Shown here piece by piece: positions 24,918-32,318 of a stretch of 64,000 nt of DNA. Position numbers and translations under genes: made by a program. This DNA comes from PALSA-612 sp963773055. Its GTDB lineage: Bacteria > Actinomycetota > Thermoleophilia > Gaiellales > Gaiellaceae. Where the stretch lies: assembly GCA_963773055.1 (NCBI GenBank), contig CAVYZL010000006.1:62001-126000 (forward strand), read 5' to 3'. The notes under the pieces were generated by a model. That model was not told the DNA's origin. It did no database searches and was given only the letters and a program-made list of their open reading frames with translations. Position 1 is the first letter of the stretch; the number at the start of each line of letters is the position of its first letter.

Positions 24918-25727
24918 CTCGGAGATCATCCGCCGCTCGCGGCGCCGGGCCATCCACCAGTTGATCTCGGCACCGAAGACGATGACGTTCGCCATGACGT
25001 AGAGCCAGACGAGCAGGATCACTGGCCCGCCGAATGCCTGGAGCACTGGTGAGCCCCGTGCGAGGTCGAGGTAGATCGGCAGCACCTGGAAGGTGACGCA
25101 GAGAACGATCGTGCCCGCGACGGCGCCGGGCAGCACGTCCTCGAGCGTGTGTGGGACGTTGGTCAGCAGGAAGTACGAGACGAAGAGGAAGACGAAGGAC
25201 GCGAGCGCCGACGCGAGCAGTGACAGTGTCCAGGCGACGATCCCGTTTCCTGCGACGCCGGGCGCGTGCCTCGATAGCTGCTCGTGGCCGAAACCCGCTG
25301 CGACGAGCCCGAGGAAGAGGAGGACGAGCAGCCCGATCATCAGCACGGCTGCGAGCCCCTTGCTCCGGAAGAACGGTCGGTTGGGCCGGTCGTAGACGAT
25401 GTTGAAGGCGGACTCGAGCGCGCCGAAGAGGCCGAGCGACGACCAGAGCAGCACGAGCAGGCCGATGATCCCGATCGCCGTGAAGTTCTCGCGAATGGCG
25501 TCGACCGCCCTCACGATCGACGACACCGAGCTCTGCGGGAACATCCGCGACAGCTCCTGTACGAGGTACGTCGACTCGTCCGCGCGTCCGAAGACGGCGA
25601 GGATCGAGATCGTGAGGAACGTCAGCGGAACGAAGGCGAGGAGGGCGTAGTACGCGATCATCGCCGCGAGTTGCGTCCCCCGGTCAGCCTGGTACTTCAC
25701 GAACAGCTCGCGCTTCCGGACGCGCAT
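24882..25727 (-). CDS. YihY/BrkB-family inner membrane protein
   Basis: 281 residues with six membrane helices. Family features include RGTQLAAMIAYYALLAFVPLTFLT, WSSLGLFGALESAFNIVYD, VPHTLEDVLPGAVAGTIV and FGGPVILLVWLYVMANVIVFGAEINWW. Older databases call this ribonuclease BN, which is wrong for the family. The function is unknown, possibly export or envelope stress. The ATG at 25727 is chosen because the earlier in-frame codons are Pro/Arg-rich and overlap the promoter region of the divergent gene. Confidence 0.85.
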   Translation of the reverse strand: MRVRKRELFVKYQADRGTQLAAMIAYYALLAFVPLTFLTISILAVFGRADESTYLVQELSRMFPQSSVSSIVRAVDAIRENFTAIGIIGLLVLLWSSLGLFGALESAFNIVYDRPNRPFFRSKGLAAVLMIGLLVLLFLGLVAAGFGHEQLSRHAPGVAGNGIVAWTLSLLASALASFVFLFVSYFLLTNVPHTLEDVLPGAVAGTIVLCVTFQVLPIYLDLARGSPVLQAFGGPVILLVWLYVMANVIVFGAEINWWMARRRERRMISELPDTRGVQRSA

Positions 25728-25749
25728 CGGGTTCAAGTAAACACTCTGG

Positions 25750-25755
25750 TAGGGT
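25750..25755 (+). promoter_or_regulatory. -10 element of the roadblock gene (leaderless)
   Basis: TAGGGT seven bases before the GTG at 25763. Confidence 0.5.
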
Positions 25756-25762
25756 CGACGCG

Positions 25763-26191
25763 GTGGAGGCGGCGCAGGCCTTGCGGGACCTGACGGAGAT
25801 CTCGTCGCAGATCGAGGCCGCGGTCCTCCTTTCCGCTGACGGGAAGCTCCTCGCGTCGACGCTCGCCGACGATGCGGCTGCAAGGCGGCTTGCCGACGCG
25901 GCCGCCGGGCTCGTCGACGCCGCGGCTAGCGTGCCGCATGCGTTGCCGGACGGCGAAGGGCTCGTGCAGCTCGAGGCGGCCACGCTCGAAGGCAGCGTCT
26001 TCGTCGTGCGGGACGGAGAGCGCGCCGCTGCGGCCGTGACGACCGTCCAGCCGACAGCGGGCCTTGTCTTCTTCGACCTCAAGAGCTGCCTGCGGGCGGC
26101 TGCGACCGAAGACGGCGACGGCAAGCCGCGGCCGAAGCCGCGGCCGCGCGGGGCAACGGCGGCGAAGGACGCCGATGAGAACCCTTCGTAG
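25763..26191 (+). CDS. Roadblock/LC7-domain protein
   Basis: 142 residues. The first 110 fit a roadblock/LC7 fold: EISSQIEAAVLLSADGKLLAST as the first hairpin and GSVFVVRDGERAAAAVT later. The tail is basic and Pro-rich (KPRPKPRPRG), probably disordered. Bacterial roadblock proteins often work with small Ras-like GTPases; none is in the window. It overlaps the next small gene by 17 bases. Confidence 0.7.
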   Translation: MEAAQALRDLTEISSQIEAAVLLSADGKLLASTLADDAAARRLADAAAGLVDAAASVPHALPDGEGLVQLEAATLEGSVFVVRDGERAAAAVTTVQPTAGLVFFDLKSCLRAAATEDGDGKPRPKPRPRGATAAKDADENPS

Positions 26192-26390
26192 GCTGTTCGG
26201 GTTTGTCGTCTTCGCCGCGGTCGCAGCCGCCGCTGCGATCTTCGTCCGCCGCCGGGCGTCTGGTGCGCGGGAGCGGGTCGACCTCTATTACGCGGACGGG
26301 TCGATGGCCTCGCTTACGCACGATGCCCCGGACGCCGAACGGCTGCTCGGCTTCGCCCGAGACGCGGTGACGGCGGCGCGAAGCGCCTAG
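26175..26390 (+). CDS. Small single-pass membrane protein (71 aa)
   Basis: Starts at the ATG at 26175 inside the end of the roadblock gene. A single hydrophobic helix (LFGFVVFAAVAAAAAIFV) is followed by RRR and a short soluble tail, ERVDLYYADGSMASLTHDAPDAERLL. Topology should be N-out or N-in with a cytoplasmic tail after the Arg cluster. Unknown function; likely cotranscribed with the roadblock protein. Confidence 0.6.
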   Translation: MRTLRRLFGFVVFAAVAAAAAIFVRRRASGARERVDLYYADGSMASLTHDAPDAERLLGFARDAVTAARSA

Positions 26391-26398
26391 GGCTGACC

Positions 26399-26929
26399 GT
26401 GTCCGACGCCGAGCTCAAGCGGGCGCTGCGCGAGCGCGCCTACCTCGAAGGCGACTTCGTCCTGCGCTCTGGGAAGCGTTCGCGCTTCTATCTCGACAAG
26501 TACCGGTTCTCGACGCAGCCGGACCTGCTCGAGGCGATCGCGGCGCGGATCGCCGCGGCCGTCTCCGAGGCGGAGCCGTATGCGGTTCGGCTCGCTGCTC
26601 CCGAGCTCGGCGCGGTGCCGCTCGCGGCGGGCGCGTCGCTCGCATCGCGCCTGCCGTACCTGATCGTCCGCGGCCAGGCGAAGGAGTACGGGACTGCGAA
26701 TCGCATCGAGGGCCAGTTCGAGCCCGGCGAGAAGGTCTGCCTCGTCGAGGATGTCGTTACGACCGGCGGCGCAGCGGTCGAGGCGATCCACGCGCTGCGC
26801 GGATCCGGGCTCGAGTGCATGACCGCTGTCTGCGTTGTCGACCGCGAGGAGGGAGGGGCGGACGCGCTGGCCAAGGTCGGTGTTCGTTTACGCACGATCT
26901 TCCGCGCAGCCGAGATTCTCGAGGCCTGA
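26399..26929 (+). CDS. pyrE: Orotate phosphoribosyltransferase
   Basis: 176 residues. The PRPP-binding motif LVEDVVTTGGAAVEAI is at about 115-130; YLEGDFVLRSGKRSRFYLDKY near the start and RGQAKEYGTANRIEG (flexible loop) are typical of PyrE. It joins orotate to PRPP to make OMP. pyrF lies at 27391, so the last two UMP-synthesis steps are near each other, separated by the HU gene. Confidence 0.92.
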   Translation: MSDAELKRALRERAYLEGDFVLRSGKRSRFYLDKYRFSTQPDLLEAIAARIAAAVSEAEPYAVRLAAPELGAVPLAAGASLASRLPYLIVRGQAKEYGTANRIEGQFEPGEKVCLVEDVVTTGGAAVEAIHALRGSGLECMTAVCVVDREEGGADALAKVGVRLRTIFRAAEILEA

Positions 26930-27019
26930 AAGGCCCGGCAGGACCCGCATGGTTGAGCCGATCCGATGGGGCTGTTACGCTCACCAGGCTGTAAACGACC
27001 CCGAGGGGAGGAGTTGCTG

Positions 27020-27301
27020 GTGACGAAGCAGGAGTTCGTGGACGAGGTGGCAGGCCGCGCAGGTCTCAGCAAGGCTGACGCCGCAAAGGCCGTTGACGCC
27101 TTCTTGGACTCGATCGAGGCGGTACTCAAGGACCGGGGCCAGGTGAACTTCACCGGCTTCGGCAAGTTCTCGACATCTGCCCGCGCGGCGCGCATGGGGG
27201 TCAACCCGCGCACGGGTGAGAAGGTGCACATCGCTGCGACGACGGTGCCCAAGTTCTCGGCAGGCAGCAAGCTGAAGGCGACGGTGAAGGGCGGCGGCTA
27301 G
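27020..27301 (+). CDS. HU-family DNA-binding protein
   Basis: 93 residues: MTKQEFVDEVAGRAGLSKADAAKAV, then FTGFGKFSTSARAARMGVNPRTGEKV, the DNA-gripping beta arm with its conserved NPRTG. A nucleoid protein that bends DNA. The GTG at 27020 has a good AGGAG seven bases upstream, so it has a real leader; a TACGCT about 40 bases further up is a possible -10. A strong terminator follows. Confidence 0.9.
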   Translation: MTKQEFVDEVAGRAGLSKADAAKAVDAFLDSIEAVLKDRGQVNFTGFGKFSTSARAARMGVNPRTGEKVHIAATTVPKFSAGSKLKATVKGGG

Positions 27302-27326
27302 GCCGCGGACGCCTACGACGTTTTTG

Positions 27327-27356
27327 AGAGGGTCGCATTCGCGGCCCTCTTTCTTT
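27327..27356 (+). terminator. Intrinsic terminator after the HU gene
   Basis: A ten-base-pair stem (AGAGGGTCGC with GCGGCCCTCT, one G-U pair) and an ATTC loop, followed by TTCTTT. Confidence 0.8.
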
Positions 27357-27376
27357 GCGCCGTGCCGTTTGCGGGC

Positions 27377-27382
27377 TACTTT
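27377..27382 (+). promoter_or_regulatory. -10 element of pyrF
   Basis: TACTTT eight bases before the ATG at 27391; the leader would be one or two bases at most. Confidence 0.45.
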
Positions 27383-27390
27383 GTGAGGTG

Positions 27391-28305
27391 ATGGACGAGC
27401 AGGCGACCGCCGCAGCGCCGTTCGCCGATCGGCTGTCCGCCGCGGTCATCGAGAGACGGAGCCAGCTCGTCGTCGGGCTCGACCCGCGCCTCGAGCTGCT
27501 GCCGCTCGAGCTGCGCGGCGACGCACACATGGACCGAGCGGCTGCGGCCGCTGCGTTTGCACGCTTCTGCCGGGGCCTGATCGACGCCGTCTGCCCGTAT
27601 GTGGTCGCGGTCAAGCCGCAGGCCGCGTGCTTCGAGGCGCTCGGCTCGGATGGGATCCGTGCGTTCGAGGAGGTGTGCGACTACGCGCGGACGGCGGGCC
27701 TCGTCGTGATCGCGGACACGAAGCGGGGAGACATCGGTCCAACCGCGCGGGCGTACGCTGCCGCCTACCTCGAGCCACGCAACGGCGACGCCCCGCTCGC
27801 CGACGCGATGACCGTCAACACATATCTCGGCCGCGACTCGATCGAGCCGTTCGCCGCCTCGTGCCGCCGCTTCGGCGGCGGGATCTTCTGTCTCGTAAAG
27901 ACGTCGAACGCGGGTGGCTCCGACGTCCAGGACCTGACGCTGACGGACGGTGCGACGGTGTGGCAGCACGTCGCGCGGCTCGTCGCGGAGCTCGGGGACG
28001 ACGTCGTCGGCGAGTGCGGCCTGTCGAGCGTGGGCGCTGTTGTCGGAGCGACGTTTCCGCGCGCGGTGAGCGAGGCGCGGAAGCTCCTGCCGAAGTCGAT
28101 CCTCCTCTTGCCGGGTGTCGGCGCGCAGGGTGCGACGCCAGCGGACGTCGCGCGAGCGTTCACGAGCGGGCCGGCAAGCGCACTCGTCACCGTCTCCCGA
28201 TCCGTTATCTATGCCTTCCGCTTCGAGGGGGACGACTGGCGCAGTGCCGCGGGCGCCGAGGCTGCCCGCCTGCGGGACGAAGTCTGGGCGGTGTCAGGAT
28301 GGTAG
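27391..28305 (+). CDS. pyrF: Orotidine 5'-phosphate decarboxylase (type 2)
   Basis: 304 residues, the longer actinobacterial/mycobacterial type. The catalytic Lys/Asp array is in VIADTKRGDIGPTARAYA (about 100-117); SQLVVGLDPRLELL starts the barrel and LLLPGVGAQGATPADV gives the phosphate-binding loop. It decarboxylates OMP to UMP. A 14-base tandem duplication includes its stop codon. Confidence 0.92.
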   Translation: MDEQATAAAPFADRLSAAVIERRSQLVVGLDPRLELLPLELRGDAHMDRAAAAAAFARFCRGLIDAVCPYVVAVKPQAACFEALGSDGIRAFEEVCDYARTAGLVVIADTKRGDIGPTARAYAAAYLEPRNGDAPLADAMTVNTYLGRDSIEPFAASCRRFGGGIFCLVKTSNAGGSDVQDLTLTDGATVWQHVARLVAELGDDVVGECGLSSVGAVVGATFPRAVSEARKLLPKSILLLPGVGAQGATPADVARAFTSGPASALVTVSRSVIYAFRFEGDDWRSAAGAEAARLRDEVWAVSGW

Positions 28306-28328
28306 GCAGAGCGTGGTAGGCAGAGCGT
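28301..28328 (+). repeat. Tandem 14-base duplication at the pyrF stop
   Basis: GGTAGGCAGAGCGT occurs twice in direct succession. The first copy contains the pyrF TAG stop; the second ends inside the start codon of the LysM gene. Confidence 0.8.
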
Positions 28329-28638
28329 GGTGAGCAGGGCGACGGCGGCACGGTACGGAGCGCCGCTTGCGTTCCTTGCCGCTGTGACGGTCGCCGTCCT
28401 GCTCGTTCGCGCGGGACTGAACGAGGGATCGAAGTCAGAGGGCGCCTCGCCTCCGCCCGCAGCCACGAGGACGACTCCGGCGAAGCAGACAGGGGCACGC
28501 TTCTACCGCATCCGTCGGGGGGACACGCTCGCCGTGATCGCGCCGCGCTTCGGCCTCACGGAGGAGGAGCTGATCGTGCTCAATCCCGGGATCGAGCCGA
28601 CGGCTCTGCGCATCGGCCAGCGAATACGCGTGAGATAG
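28327..28638 (+). CDS. Membrane-anchored LysM-domain protein
   Basis: 103 residues: one N-terminal membrane segment (YGAPLAFLAAVTVAVLLVRA), a short linker, and a single LysM domain at about 58-103 (FYRIRRGDTLAVIAPRFGLTEEELIVLNP). It should bind peptidoglycan outside the membrane. It lies directly before a D-Ala-D-Ala carboxypeptidase gene, which fits a cell-wall role. Two adjacent GTG codons could start it. Confidence 0.8.
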   Translation: MVSRATAARYGAPLAFLAAVTVAVLLVRAGLNEGSKSEGASPPPAATRTTPAKQTGARFYRIRRGDTLAVIAPRFGLTEEELIVLNPGIEPTALRIGQRIRVR

Positions 28639-28641
28639 CAT
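28636..28641 (+). promoter_or_regulatory. -10 element of the carboxypeptidase gene, built on the upstream stop codon
   Basis: TAGCAT seven bases before the GTG at 28649; its first three bases are the LysM gene stop. Confidence 0.5.
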
Positions 28642-28648
28642 CGCCGCC

Positions 28649-29764
28649 GTGAAGCTGCGGATCGCTCTGTGTGCAGCGGTCCTCACGCTTGCGACGCCGG
28701 CGCTCGCCTCGGCTCCGCAGGTCGGAGGCCGGGCCTACCTCGTGAAGAACGCGACGACGGGCGAGGTGCTGCTGGCACGAAACGCCGACGAGCGCGTGCC
28801 GATGGCGTCGATCACGAAGCTGATGACCGTCCTCGTGACGCTCGAGCACGCCAACCTCGACGACATCGTCACCATCTCGCGAGGGGCGGCAGCGGTCGGC
28901 GAGTCGACGATCTCGCTCCGTCCGGGCGAGCAGCTCACGGTGCGAGAGCTGATCGAGGCGGCGCTCATCCAGTCGGCGAACGACGCGGCCGCTGCGCTTG
29001 CCGACTACGTCGGCGGTGGCAACCGGGCCGCGTTCGTCGCGCTGATGAACGCGAAGGCGAAGGAGCTCGGGCTCACGCACACCCACTTTGCGAACCCGGA
29101 CGGGCTGGACCAGGCCGGGCACCACTCGTCCGCACGCGACCTGACGCGCCTGGCACAGACGGCGATGGAGAGCCCGGTCGTCCGACGCATCGTGCGAACG
29201 AGGGAGATGGCGATCGCCGGCGGCAGACGACTGGAGACGTGGAATGACCTTCTCTACACCTTCCCGCGCCTGATCGGCGTGAAGACGGGGCACACGAGCG
29301 GCGCCGGCTGGTCCGAGGTCGCAGCGGCACGCGGGCCGGGCTTCGTCGTCTACGCGACGCTGCTCGGAGAGCCCACGCGCCAGCAACGAAACGACGATCT
29401 GGCCCGCCTGCTCGCCTGGGGCCTGTCCCGCTACCGCGTGCTGCCGCTCATCGAAGGTACGACCTACGCGACCGCGGCACTTCCGTACGGGAAGGGGAAG
29501 CTCGAGCTCGTCGCGCGCCGCCCGGCGACGCGTGTCGTCCGGCTCGGACGGCCGCTCGTCGTACGCGTCGTCGCGCCGCGGACGGTGGGGCTTCCCGTCT
29601 CCCGCGGCCAGCGACTCGGCGCGGTGCGGGTTTACCGAGGCGGCCGACTGATAGCGTCGTCTCCGCTCGTCGCGTCCAGAAGCATCGCCAAGCCAGGGTT
29701 CCTCGGACGCGCCGGCTGGTATGCGGGGGAAACGATCGACAATGTGCAGGGCTGGCTCACGTAG
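28649..29764 (+). CDS. D-alanyl-D-alanine carboxypeptidase (DacF/PBP5-like)
   Basis: 371 residues with a signal peptide (IALCAAVLTLATPALA). The three penicillin-binding motifs are present: S54-x-x-K57 in MASITKLM, SAN at 109-111 (QSANDAA) and KTG in LIGVKTGHTSGAG. A C-terminal region with RVVRLGRPLVVRVV follows, as in PBP5-like proteins. It removes the terminal D-Ala of peptidoglycan stem peptides. No C-terminal membrane anchor is evident. Confidence 0.9.
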   Translation: MKLRIALCAAVLTLATPALASAPQVGGRAYLVKNATTGEVLLARNADERVPMASITKLMTVLVTLEHANLDDIVTISRGAAAVGESTISLRPGEQLTVRELIEAALIQSANDAAAALADYVGGGNRAAFVALMNAKAKELGLTHTHFANPDGLDQAGHHSSARDLTRLAQTAMESPVVRRIVRTREMAIAGGRRLETWNDLLYTFPRLIGVKTGHTSGAGWSEVAAARGPGFVVYATLLGEPTRQQRNDDLARLLAWGLSRYRVLPLIEGTTYATAALPYGKGKLELVARRPATRVVRLGRPLVVRVVAPRTVGLPVSRGQRLGAVRVYRGGRLIASSPLVASRSIAKPGFLGRAGWYAGETIDNVQGWLT

Positions 29765-29779
29765 GAGCATGAGGACGCC

Positions 29780-30739
29780 GTGATCGTCACCGTCACGATG
29801 AACGCGGCCCTCGACCGGATCCTCACGGTGCCGAGCTTCCAGCGCGGGCATCGTCACCGCGCGAGCGAGAAGGTGACGCTCGCAGGTGGAAAGGGGATCA
29901 CGGTCGCGCGCGCGCTGAAGCGTCTCGGCGTGCCGGTGGTCGCGACCGGCCTGGCCGGCGGCCGTAACGGACGGCGCATCCTCGAGGAGCTCGCGGAGGA
30001 GGCGATCCTCAACGACTTCGTCCGGATCGAGGACGAGGCGCGAACGTCGACGGCCGTCGTCGATCCGACCTCGGGCGAGTTCACGGAGGTCGTGGACTGG
30101 GGGCCGCTCGTCGAGCCGGCAGAGCTCGAGATCCTGCTCGAGAAGGTGGCGTATCTCTCGCGCGGCGCCGAGATGGTCGTGTTCGCCGGCTCCCTGCCGC
30201 GCGGCATCGACGACGACTTCTACGCCGAGGCGATCCGCGACCTCAACCGGCACGGCGTTCTGACGGTGCTCGACTCCGAAGGCGAGCCGCTTCGGTTGGG
30301 GCTCGACGCAGAGCCATTCCTCGCCTCCCCGAACCAGCAAGAGGCCGAGGCAGTGGTCGGCCAGGAGTTCCTCGAGGAAGGGGACTTCCTCGACGCGCTC
30401 GACGGGCTCGACGAGCTGGGCGCGAAGAACGTCCTGATCACGTACGAGCACGGCTGCTTCGCGTCGGTGCGCGGAGAGCGGGGACAGCCGCGCCGCTACC
30501 GCGCCGAGTCGCCGCACCTCGAGGCGGTGTCACGCGCGGGTGCCGGGGCGACCCTGCTCGCCGGGTTCATCGCGGCCTGGCTCGAGGACACGACGCCCGA
30601 GGTCGTGCTGCGGAAGGCCGTGGCGACGGGCGCCGCGTCGACGCTCGAGGTCGGCGCCGGCCGGTTCGATCCGCGGGACGTCGGCCGCATCCTCCCCGAC
30701 GTCCGGGTCGACGAGCTCGCGTCGGCCACCGCCCACTGA
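29780..30739 (+). CDS. PfkB-family sugar kinase-like protein lacking the catalytic Asp
   Basis: 319 residues with the overall pattern of 1-phosphofructokinase/tagatose kinases: MNAALDRILTVPSF, GGKGITVARALKRLG and an LASPNQQEAEAV segment. However, the C-terminal signature, normally G-x-G-D with Asp as the catalytic base, reads AGAGATLLAG at 253-262 with Ala257 in place of Asp. The ATP-loop strand (ITYEHGCFASV) is also atypical. It may have lost kinase activity or use a different base. Its role is unknown; it stands between dacF-like and guaB genes. Confidence 0.75.
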   Translation: MIVTVTMNAALDRILTVPSFQRGHRHRASEKVTLAGGKGITVARALKRLGVPVVATGLAGGRNGRRILEELAEEAILNDFVRIEDEARTSTAVVDPTSGEFTEVVDWGPLVEPAELEILLEKVAYLSRGAEMVVFAGSLPRGIDDDFYAEAIRDLNRHGVLTVLDSEGEPLRLGLDAEPFLASPNQQEAEAVVGQEFLEEGDFLDALDGLDELGAKNVLITYEHGCFASVRGERGQPRRYRAESPHLEAVSRAGAGATLLAGFIAAWLEDTTPEVVLRKAVATGAASTLEVGAGRFDPRDVGRILPDVRVDELASATAH

Positions 30740-30777
30740 GGCGCTCGTTAGGAGGGCTCGGCGTCGAAGGACGCTGC

Positions 30778-30783
30778 TAGCCT
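30778..30783 (+). promoter_or_regulatory. -10 element of guaB
   Basis: TAGCCT ten bases before the TTG at 30794; a leader of three or four bases is implied. Confidence 0.4.
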
Positions 30784-30793
30784 TCGTCAGCAC

Positions 30794-32318
30794 TTGACGG
30801 ATCAGGTGCGCACCGAGCTGGAGCTGGGACGAATCGAGCAGCTGCTTGCGCTCGAGGACAAGTTCTCGCGCGAGGGGTTGACGTTTGACGACGTCCTGCT
30901 CGTCCCGGCCGAGTCCCACGTACTGCCGAACGACGCCTCGACGGCGACGCGCTTCAGCCGCTCGATCTCGCTCGCGATCCCGGTCTGCTCCGCAGCCATG
31001 GACACGGTCACCGAGGCGCGAATGGCGATCGCCGTCGCGCGGCTCGGCGGCATCGGCGTCGTCCACCGAAACCTGTCGATCGCCGACCAGGTCGCCGAGG
31101 TCGATCGGGTCAAGCGCTCGGAGTCGGGGATGATCGTCGACCCGATCACGCTCCCGCCGACGGCGGACGTCGCTCAGGCGCTCGAGCTGATGGAGCGCTA
31201 CCGCATCTCCGGCATCCCGATCACCGACGGGCAGGGCCGCCTCGTCGGCATCCTCACGAACCGCGACCTCCGCTTCGACAAGGATCCCGCACGGCCGGTA
31301 TCGGAGCTGATGACGAGCGGCGACCTCGTCACGGCGGCCGTCGGGACGACACTGGAGCAGGCAGAGGAGATCCTCCATCACCACAAGATCGAGAAGCTGC
31401 CCGTCGTCGACGAGGCAGGCGTCCTCCGTGGGCTGATCACCGTCAAGGACATCTCGAAGCGCATCGAGTACCCATCGGCGACGAAGGACGCGCGGGGCCG
31501 ACTCCGCGTTGCTGCCGCCGTCGGCGTCGGGCCTGATGCGCTGGAGCGCGCAGACGCCCTCGTCCGCGCCGGCGCCGACGCCCTCGTTCTCGACACGGCC
31601 CACGGCCACTCGGGGAACGTGCTCGCGATGACGGCGAAGCTCGAAGGATCGCTGCGAGGTCGATGTTGTCGTCGGAAACGTCTCGACCGCCGAGGCGGCG
31701 GCGGCTCTGCTCGAGGCCGGAGCGGACGCGATCAAGGTCGGCCAGGGACCCGGCTCGATCTGCACGACGCGTGTAGTCGCCGGGGTCGGCATGCCTCAGG
31801 TCACCGCGGTTCACGACTGCGCCCAGGCGGCGGCCGCGTACGGCGTGCCCGTGATCGCCGACGGCGGCCTGCGATCTTCCGGGGACGTCGCCAAGGCGAT
31901 CGCGGCCGGCGCGGACTCGGTGATGGCTGGCTCGCTCTTCGCCGGCACGGACGAGGCGCCCGGCGACGTCGTGCTCGCGCACGGCGAACGGGCGAAGGAG
32001 TACCGCGGCATGGGCTCGCTCGGCGCGATGAAAGCCCGCGGGTACTCGAAGGACCGCTACTTCCAGGGCGACGTCGAGGACGTCGACAAGCTCGTGCCGG
32101 AGGGGATCGAGGGGCGCGTGCCGTACAAAGGCCCCGTCGAGACCGTGATCGACCAGCTCGTCGGAGGGCTGCGCCAGGCGATGGGGTACTGCGGCGCCGC
32201 CACGATCGACGAGCTGAAGCGTGCGCGGTTCGTGCGCATCACCGCGGCCGGCCTTCGCGAGAGCCATCCGCACGACATCACGATCACGAAGGACGCTCCG
32301 AACTACCGTCGCCCGTGA
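30794..32318 (+). pseudogene. guaB: IMP dehydrogenase gene interrupted by a +1 frameshift
   Basis: Frame 1 (30794 to about 31654) has KFSREGLTFDDVLLVPAESH, two CBS domains (RISGIPITDGQGRLVGILTN, HHHKIEKLPVVDEAGVLRGL) and VLDTAHGHSGNV. The rest, one frame over, has VVVGNVSTAEAA, GQGPGSICTTRVVAG with the catalytic Cys, PVIADGGLRSSGDV and GMGSLGAMKARGYSKDRYFQ. Dropping the C at 31655 joins them into a normal protein of about 507 residues. IMP dehydrogenase commits IMP to GMP, so a true null is unlikely with guaA intact next door; a sequence error is favoured. The restored stop overlaps guaA (GTGA). The TTG start is tentative. Confidence 0.85.

Noticed and set aside
28580..30517. Long minus-strand open frame (645 codons) opposite the carboxypeptidase and PfkB-like genes
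   Set aside because: Antisense shadow; the plus-strand genes have full catalytic motifs and promoters.
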